From: Bacteroidales bacterium
GTDB taxonomy: Bacteria > Bacteroidota > Bacteroidia > Bacteroidales > P3
Direction: 5' to 3'
Length of the DNA stretch: 54,859 bases
Assembly (NCBI GenBank): GCA_017428115.1
Contig: JAFRRK010000074.1
Coordinates: 1-54,859, forward strand
Numbering within the stretch: position 1 is the first letter of the stretch; the number at the start of each line of letters is the position of its first letter. Made by a program: the position numbers and the translations under genes. The notes beneath the pieces were generated by a model. That model ran no database searches and was not told the origin of the DNA. It saw only the letters and a program-made list of their open reading frames with translations. Shown in pieces: positions 50,764-54,859 of this stretch.

Positions 50764-51767
50764 CACTGCACCCTCAGCCTCTTGCCAATGCGAAGGGTGG
50801 TAGTGGAGGAGATGTTGTTGAGCCGGCAGAGGGAGCTAACGGATGTATGATAGTTTTTGGCTATCTTGCCTAAGGTATCGCCCTTGCGAATGGTGTGATA
50901 TTGTGTGTCGCCCGATGAGGTATTATCGTCGTTTGAGGCAAGGCTCTCGCTTTGTGACGATTCTTTTTTGCCATTGCGCACAATTAGATGGTTGGCATGG
51001 CGGTTGATGTCTTTGTAGGCCTTGTGCAGGCGGTCGGTTGTGATGTCGTAATCCTTGTTCACTGGGCGGTCGGGGTCGTCGAGGCGGTGGGAGAAAAGCC
51101 AGTCGTAGGTCTCGGTGATGTAGAAGGCGCGAGCCAACCCGCCGTGGTCGACACCGGGCAGCTTGGTGAAGCGCAGGCGAGGGCTGTCGCCACAGCGCGA
51201 CATGGCGTTGATGACCTTCTCCGACTGTGACAGGGGGACAGCGCGGTCGGCGGTGCCATGCACTATCCATAGAGGCAACTCGTTGAGCCCGCAATAGGAT
51301 TTAGGGTTGCCTCCGCCACATAGAGCCATCGCCGCGGCGATGCGGTGGGGATAGGCGGCAGAATAGTCTATTGTGCCATAGCCTCCTAGGCTCATGCCAT
51401 AGACGTAGAAGCGGTTGGTGTCGCCAGCATAATGGTCGAACACCCAATTCACCACGTTATTAACCCTTTGGGGATTCCATGCTCCTCCAGGATTCTGGGG
51501 GGCGATGATGAGGGCATCTATTTGGCGTCCCATCCTCAGCGCATCAAGAGGTCCATAGCGTCTTACCCGTTCCAAATTTTTTCCGCATAGACTTGCGCCA
51601 TGCAAAAAGAGTATCACGGGGGTGTCGGATTGAAGGGAATCGTACTCTTTAGGCGTACATACCCAGAAGTCATAGCCATTAGGCACTTGGTTTCGATATG
51701 CAGTAAGTGTTTGTGCAATAAGCGATAATGGCAGGATAAAGATGATTACAAGTATAGTGTGTTTCAT
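50763..51767 (-). CDS. Secreted esterase-like alpha/beta hydrolase with C-terminal LysM
   Basis: 334 residues from Met at base 51767 (a start 24 codons upstream would place a long polar stretch before the signal peptide and overlap the promoter). Signal peptide MKHTILVIIFILPLSLIAQ. Alpha/beta hydrolase: HGAS oxyanion region (~56-59), nucleophile Ser126 in YGMSLGGYG, Asp174 in HGTADRAVP, His208 in DHGGL. A linker rich in Ser and Asn (~265-288) leads to one LysM domain (~289-333, YHTIRKGDTLGKIAKNY). LysM binds peptidoglycan, so the enzyme is probably held at the cell wall. The substrate is unknown; the core resembles polyhydroxyalkanoate/feruloyl-type esterases. Confidence 0.88.
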   Translation of the reverse strand: MKHTILVIIFILPLSLIAQTLTAYRNQVPNGYDFWVCTPKEYDSLQSDTPVILFLHGASLCGKNLERVRRYGPLDALRMGRQIDALIIAPQNPGGAWNPQRVNNVVNWVFDHYAGDTNRFYVYGMSLGGYGTIDYSAAYPHRIAAAMALCGGGNPKSYCGLNELPLWIVHGTADRAVPLSQSEKVINAMSRCGDSPRLRFTKLPGVDHGGLARAFYITETYDWLFSHRLDDPDRPVNKDYDITTDRLHKAYKDINRHANHLIVRNGKKESSQSESLASNDDNTSSGDTQYHTIRKGDTLGKIAKNYHTSVSSLCRLNNISSTTTLRIGKRLRVQ

Positions 51768-51794
51768 TCTTATATTTAAAAATGATTTGAGAGT

Positions 51795-51803
51795 GCAAAA
51801 GTA
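51795..51803 (-). promoter_or_regulatory. Promoter -7 element of the esterase gene
   Basis: Minus strand TACTTTTGC (51803-51795), 28 bp before the ATG at 51767. This placement supports the start at 51767. No clear -33 TTG. Confidence 0.6.
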
Positions 51804-51886
51804 CACATTTATTTTTGATTTGTATATTTTTTGCTGCAATATTTATTGAGTATGCACGTTATTAATATAAAAGAACGCTATGAAAT

Positions 51887-52552
51887 ATGAATAGGATAAA
51901 GCGTATTCTATATAACGAATTAGTTGCAGGACAGACAGTAGGGGACTGGCTTTTGATAGCTTGTGGCCTTCTTCTGCAAATCGTTACTTTCCTTATCACA
52001 TCTGATAGTCTGCTTTCTCTCACTACGGGTATGCTGGGGGTGTTTTCGGTCACCCTGTGTAGTCAGCGCAAGGTTTCCTCGTTCCTCTTTGGCGTGTTTC
52101 AGATAGGCTGCTATATGTTGCTTGCCGCCCGCCAGCACCTGTATGGGGAATTGGTCGAAAACGGTTTTTATATGCTCACCACGCTCGTGGGTATTTATAC
52201 ATGGTCGCGCAATTATGATGCGGCTGATTCGGGCAACAGTGTCCAGTCCCGCCAACTTTCAGCCAAAGGATGGATGGTGACATCGCTTGTTTTTATCTTT
52301 GGAGTGATAGGTGGCTACTGGCTGTTGCGCTGTACGTCCGACCCTCATCCGCTGCTGGACACGGTGAGCTCGGTTCCTGCCTTTGTTGCGCAGGTTCTTA
52401 TGATGTTGCGCTATCGCGAGCAATGGATTTTTTGGATTGTGGTTGATGCAATCAAGGTGGCTATGTGGGTGATACAGGGCGATTGGTGCATGGCAGCACA
52501 GTTCTCTTTTTGGATTGTGGTGTGCTTCTATGGCCTAAGAAAGTGGAAGTAA
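51887..52552 (+). CDS. pnuC: PnuC family nicotinamide riboside transporter
   Basis: 221 residues with about six to seven membrane helices. Marks: LLSLTTGMLGVFSVTLCSQ near residue 45, LYGELVENGFYMLTTLVGIY (near 85), and the C-terminal REQWIFWIVVDAIKVAMW, which is the conserved WQ/E-type helix pair of PnuC. Members import nicotinamide riboside or, in some clades, thiamine. No thiamine riboswitch is seen in the 80 bp upstream. Next to a TIGR04076 gene, 13 bp later. Confidence 0.85.
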   Translation: MNRIKRILYNELVAGQTVGDWLLIACGLLLQIVTFLITSDSLLSLTTGMLGVFSVTLCSQRKVSSFLFGVFQIGCYMLLAARQHLYGELVENGFYMLTTLVGIYTWSRNYDAADSGNSVQSRQLSAKGWMVTSLVFIFGVIGGYWLLRCTSDPHPLLDTVSSVPAFVAQVLMMLRYREQWIFWIVVDAIKVAMWVIQGDWCMAAQFSFWIVVCFYGLRKWK

Positions 52553-52565
52553 TAGTGTATGGTAT

Positions 52566-52868
52566 ATGAAAAATGTTAGAATAACAGTTGTACGCAAGGC
52601 AGACTATAAGGATTTGCAAGCAAGGTATGAGAATGCCATTGAGCATGCCTGTGATGTGAAGGAGGGAATGTCGTGGGTGAGCATCGAGGGGAAGAAACCG
52701 GAAGGTTTCTGTGGGGAAGCATGGAAGGTGATGTTGGAATATGTGGAAGAGTTGGCAAGGGGTGGAGGCAATTTTTTCGACGGATGGATGCAGAATCCTC
52801 ATAGTGCTATGATTAGCTGTAACGACGGCTTCCGCCCGGTCAGCTTTTTGCTGGAGACTGTGGAGTAA
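52566..52868 (+). CDS. TIGR04076 family protein
   Basis: 100 residues. The pattern KNVRITVVRKADYKDL, then EGFCGEAWKVMLEYVEELAR, GGNFFDGWM and SCNDGFRPVSFLLETVE matches TIGR04076, a small family found in anaerobes with no known function. The usual first Cys (before the P-E-G-F-C segment) is present only as C29 in ACDVKEG. 13 bp after pnuC, so probably cotranscribed. Confidence 0.75.
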   Translation: MKNVRITVVRKADYKDLQARYENAIEHACDVKEGMSWVSIEGKKPEGFCGEAWKVMLEYVEELARGGGNFFDGWMQNPHSAMISCNDGFRPVSFLLETVE

Positions 52869-52940
52869 TTGCCATGTGTCATAGGCATGCTTAACTGTTG
52901 GGTAATGAAGTTGCTATAATAAATGATGAATATGGTTGAT

Positions 52941-53399
52941 ATGAAGAAGATTTTATGTTTCATGGCGTTAATGTCGATTCTATTTGCCGTTGAGGCACAG
53001 CAGAAGTTGCAACACGATGGGAGGAATTGCTGCCAGCAAGAAGCTGCTTGCAAACAGAGTTGTAGCGGTGGGCAGAAAGGTAGGCTGGAAACAGTGTCGG
53101 TAGAAATGTTTGCCCAGCAGATACGTTCGCGAAAGGTGGTATTGATTGATGTCCGTTCACCTAAAGAGTATGCGTCAGGGCATATTAAAGGTGCGAAGAA
53201 TATTGAATGGGGCAATGATTTCAAAGAGCAAATAGAACGTATTGGTTTGAAGAAGAATGGTAAGGTGGCTGTGTATTGTCGCAGCGGACGAAGAAGCAGG
53301 GCGGCAGCCAATGTTTTGGTAGAAATGGGCTTTGCTGTGGTGGAACTGGAGGGTGGCATTTTGGCATGGGAGAAGGGTGGAAATACTGTTGTAAAATAG
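52941..53399 (+). CDS. Exported rhodanese-like protein
   Basis: 152 residues from ATG at 52941, giving the signal peptide MKKILCFMALMSILFAVEAQ; starts at 52923 or 52926 would add a polar stretch. Residues ~30-43 hold several Cys (NCCQQEAACKQSC). The single rhodanese domain (~55-150) has LIDVRSPKEYASGHIKGAKN and the active-site loop YCRSGRRSRAAA with its Cys. Such domains transfer sulfur or reduce disulfides and persulfides; export suggests a periplasmic redox role. The AlkD-like gene begins 7 bp after the stop. Confidence 0.88.
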   Translation: MKKILCFMALMSILFAVEAQQKLQHDGRNCCQQEAACKQSCSGGQKGRLETVSVEMFAQQIRSRKVVLIDVRSPKEYASGHIKGAKNIEWGNDFKEQIERIGLKKNGKVAVYCRSGRRSRAAANVLVEMGFAVVELEGGILAWEKGGNTVVK

Positions 53400-53406
53400 A
53401 GTGAGG

Positions 53407-54117
53407 ATGTCGCTACTGTATGATTCGATAATAGCACTGCGCGATGACTCTCAGGTGGAGGGGCTATCCTACTTCTTTAAGACAGGCCCTGGCCAATATG
53501 GCGAAGGAGATGTTTTTTTGGGTATCAGGGTGCCCCGTACACGCGAAGTGGTGAAAAGGGTTTGGCGCGATTGTTCGTTCGATGATATTGGAGAGTGTAT
53601 CATATCGCCTTATCATGAGATGCGTCTGGCTGCATTGCTTACGCTGGTGGAGATTTTCCACCATGCTAAGAAAGACATAGAATTGCAGCAGCGGTGTGTG
53701 GATTACTATTTGAATCATACATTATATATTAATAATTGGGATTTGGTCGACCTTTCGTGCTATGAAATCTTGGGCAACTGGCTCCTTGACAAGGATAGGC
53801 AGGTGCTGTATGAACTGGCCAGGCACGGCAAAACTATGTGGGAACAGAGGATAGCAATGGTCAGTTGTATGACTTTTGTGCGTCATAATCAGTTTGACGA
53901 CTGTCTGGCTATCTCCGATATACTGTTGTATCATAAAGAGGATCTTATCCATAAGGCTGTCGGCTGGCTATTGCGTGAAGTGGGCAAGCACCATGAGCCC
54001 ACACTAGTAGATTACCTGTCGTCACGTTATCGTGCCATGCCGCGCACCACCCTTCGCTACGCAATTGAAAAGTTTCCTCCCGACATACGCAAAGCATATC
54101 TCAATGGCACACGCTAG
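53407..54117 (+). CDS. DNA alkylation repair protein (AlkD-like)
   Basis: 236 residues from ATG at 53407 (a GTG at 53401 is also in frame). The all-helical ALK/HEAT-like repeat protein has the family marks FLGIRVPRTREVVKRVWRDC, SPYHEMRLAALLTLVEIF, NNWDLVDLSCYEILGNWL, LARHGKTMWEQRIAMVSCMT and DLIHKAVGWLLREVGKH. AlkD-type glycosylases remove 3- and 7-alkylpurines from DNA. The conserved Trp and Asp of NNWDLVD and the R of WEQRIA, which surround the damaged base, are present. A complete gene, 7 bp after the rhodanese gene. Confidence 0.92.
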   Translation: MSLLYDSIIALRDDSQVEGLSYFFKTGPGQYGEGDVFLGIRVPRTREVVKRVWRDCSFDDIGECIISPYHEMRLAALLTLVEIFHHAKKDIELQQRCVDYYLNHTLYINNWDLVDLSCYEILGNWLLDKDRQVLYELARHGKTMWEQRIAMVSCMTFVRHNQFDDCLAISDILLYHKEDLIHKAVGWLLREVGKHHEPTLVDYLSSRYRAMPRTTLRYAIEKFPPDIRKAYLNGTR

Positions 54118-54644
54118 CCTAATAGGGCTTTATCTCGACCAATGCGTGTGGGCGCTTCAATGAAATATGCTTCTTCCAACCTGTTCTCTGCCTTTTTCAT
54201 TCTAATATCAGACGGTCCAAAACACACACGTCGTGCCTTCGTTCTAAAGTCGCTTCCTAAGGCGAAAGGAAAGGGGAGGCAGGACGTAGGGAAGAAGTAG
54301 GAGCCACGAAGCATCAGAGGGGTCGGTTGCCAACTATTATCGTGGATTATTATCAAAATAAAATGGATAATCTGATATACTCTAATTTTAAATAATGCAT
54401 TGTATATAAGTGTTTTAATTATGTTATACTGAGGAGTGTGTTTTGATTAACTTGTTGAATTATAGTTTTTTATTGCGTTATGAACATTCTGCAGTATCGT
54501 TTCACGCTCAAAAAGGGTAAAAAACATGATTTTTATTGTATTTTTTCGAGGCAATATTGCTGGACAGGATAAAAAAAATGAAAAAAAATATTGTTGATTT
54601 ATAGATATTTAAAAACAAATCTTCGATAAAAAACAAAAAAAAAT

Positions 54645-54675
54645 TTTGTAGTTAAAAAAAAGGTCGTATCTTTGC
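54645..54675 (+). promoter_or_regulatory. Ribosomal RNA operon promoter
   Basis: TTTG (54645-54648), 18-bp spacer, TATCTTTGC (54667-54675), preceded by about 250 bp of A/T-rich DNA. It is about 150 bp ahead of 16S rRNA. Confidence 0.8.
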
Positions 54676-54752
54676 ATTCGCTTTCAAGGAAACAACGAGT
54701 GTTGATAAGAAAGCACGAGAACTTTGAATTATTTTGGAACATGAGATAGCGT

Positions 54753-54794
54753 GTGTCGGAGAGTCCGCCGAGTCAGCTGGCGGGCTTGAGACAC
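54753..54794 (+). ncRNA. Hairpin in the rrn leader
   Basis: Outer stem GTGTC/GACAC and inner stem AGTCCGCC/GGCGGGCT (with one G-U pair) enclose an AGTCAGCT loop. It lies in the transcribed leader, 78 bp after the -7 box. It could help processing or antitermination. Confidence 0.55.
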
Positions 54795-54826
54795 GGAAGA
54801 GTCAAGAAGGTTAAAGAGCAATTCTT

Positions 54827-54859
54827 ACAATGAAGAGTTTGATCCTGGCTCAGGATGAA
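54827..54859 (+). rRNA. rrs: 16S ribosomal RNA, 5' end (continues beyond the window)
   Basis: ACAATGAAGAGTTTGATCCT followed by GGCTCAGGATGAA is the conserved 5' end of bacterial 16S rRNA in the form seen in Bacteroidota. Only about 33 bases are in the window. The exact mature end is uncertain by a few bases. Confidence 0.95.

Larger units (their letters stand above)
54118..54826. other. Intergenic and rrn leader region (709 bp)
   Basis: From 54118 to about 54350 the DNA holds G/C-richer sequence with motifs such as CGTCGTGCCTTCG that recur loosely near 6744 and 47680; an 80-codon minus-strand frame here is not convincing. From 54360 to 54640 the DNA is very A/T-rich and probably acts as an UP element. 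The rrn promoter is at 54645-54675 and the leader hairpin at 54753-54794. Confidence 0.6.

Noticed and set aside
51768-51839. Upstream ATG of the esterase gene
   Set aside because: Would add 24 residues before the signal peptide and overlap the -7 element at 51795-51803.
51840-51886. Thiamine (TPP) riboswitch before pnuC
   Set aside because: The gap is too short and lacks the CTGAGA and related TPP motifs.
54114-54356. 80-codon open frame on the minus strand before the rrn promoter
   Set aside because: No family is recognised, its 3' end overlaps the AlkD-like gene end, and the sequence looks like dispersed repeat motifs (CCTTCG, GGCGAAAGG). Not supported as a gene.
1-54859. tRNA genes, or HydE, HydG or a hydrogenase subunit in the window
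   Set aside because: Looked for near the intergenic gaps and around hydF; nothing with the required arms or motifs was seen.

Overview
This window is a piece of a Bacteroidales (phylum Bacteroidota) chromosome, most likely from an anaerobic gut or rumen-type lineage. The evidence is the repeated use of the Bacteroidota promoter (TTG about 18-21 bp before TAnnTTTGC), a type IX secretion (type B) sorting-domain protein, FISUMP-like lipoproteins, a DUF2723 membrane glycosyltransferase, a membrane pyrophosphatase, the [FeFe]-hydrogenase maturase HydF, and a 16S rRNA 5' end typical of the phylum. The species cannot be named from this sequence.

Layout. 1-489: the end of a DDE transposase/IS that has cut into an AAA ATPase gene, leaving a dead 5' stub, its promoter and a 32-bp repeat array. 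496-9402 (minus strand): uvrC, a GldH-like lipoprotein and asd in a compact block, then a large secreted T9SS protein and the pyrophosphatase hppA. 9547-23136 (plus): argS (sharing an interlocked divergent promoter with hppA), an acyl-ACP thioesterase, an S41 protease, arginine deiminase, a DUF2723 protein, a small RHH-like protein, atpB, pgk and a YgiQ radical SAM protein. 23275-24837 (minus): YjgR/DUF853 ATPase. 25482-40221 (plus): a FISUMP lipoprotein, an intact AAA/DUF4143 ATPase with phased 33-bp repeats upstream, then a long run: YggS, YitT, rpe, an RlmI-like methyltransferase, a TonB_C-domain secreted protein, folE, a LolA-like protein, tsaB, a DppB-like permease, a lipoprotein and a large secreted protein. 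40582-47380 (minus): a type I restriction-modification operon in the order hsdM, hsdS, four-helix-bundle 'suffix' gene, hsdR. 47985-54117: hydF, folA, a lipoprotein, an esterase-LysM fusion (minus), pnuC, a TIGR04076 protein, a rhodanese and an AlkD-like protein. The window ends with an rrn promoter, leader and the first bases of 16S rRNA.

The most unusual signal is not a single gene. Short simple or palindromic repeats recur between genes, and related or similar tracts also sit in frame inside conserved genes: an RlmI-like methyltransferase, tsaB, YgiQ, the four-helix-bundle gene of the RM operon and the linker of HsdS. A second signal is that the two AAA ATPase loci (one dead, one intact) both carry a tandem array of about 32-33 bp period directly upstream of the promoter. 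A third is the RM operon itself: a helical-bundle gene with a 16-copy 9-bp repeat in its coding start, next to an HsdS whose central helix holds three exact 12-bp repeats, a layout reminiscent of the spacer repeats of EcoR124I. Functional calls rest on motif reading only; no database search was possible.
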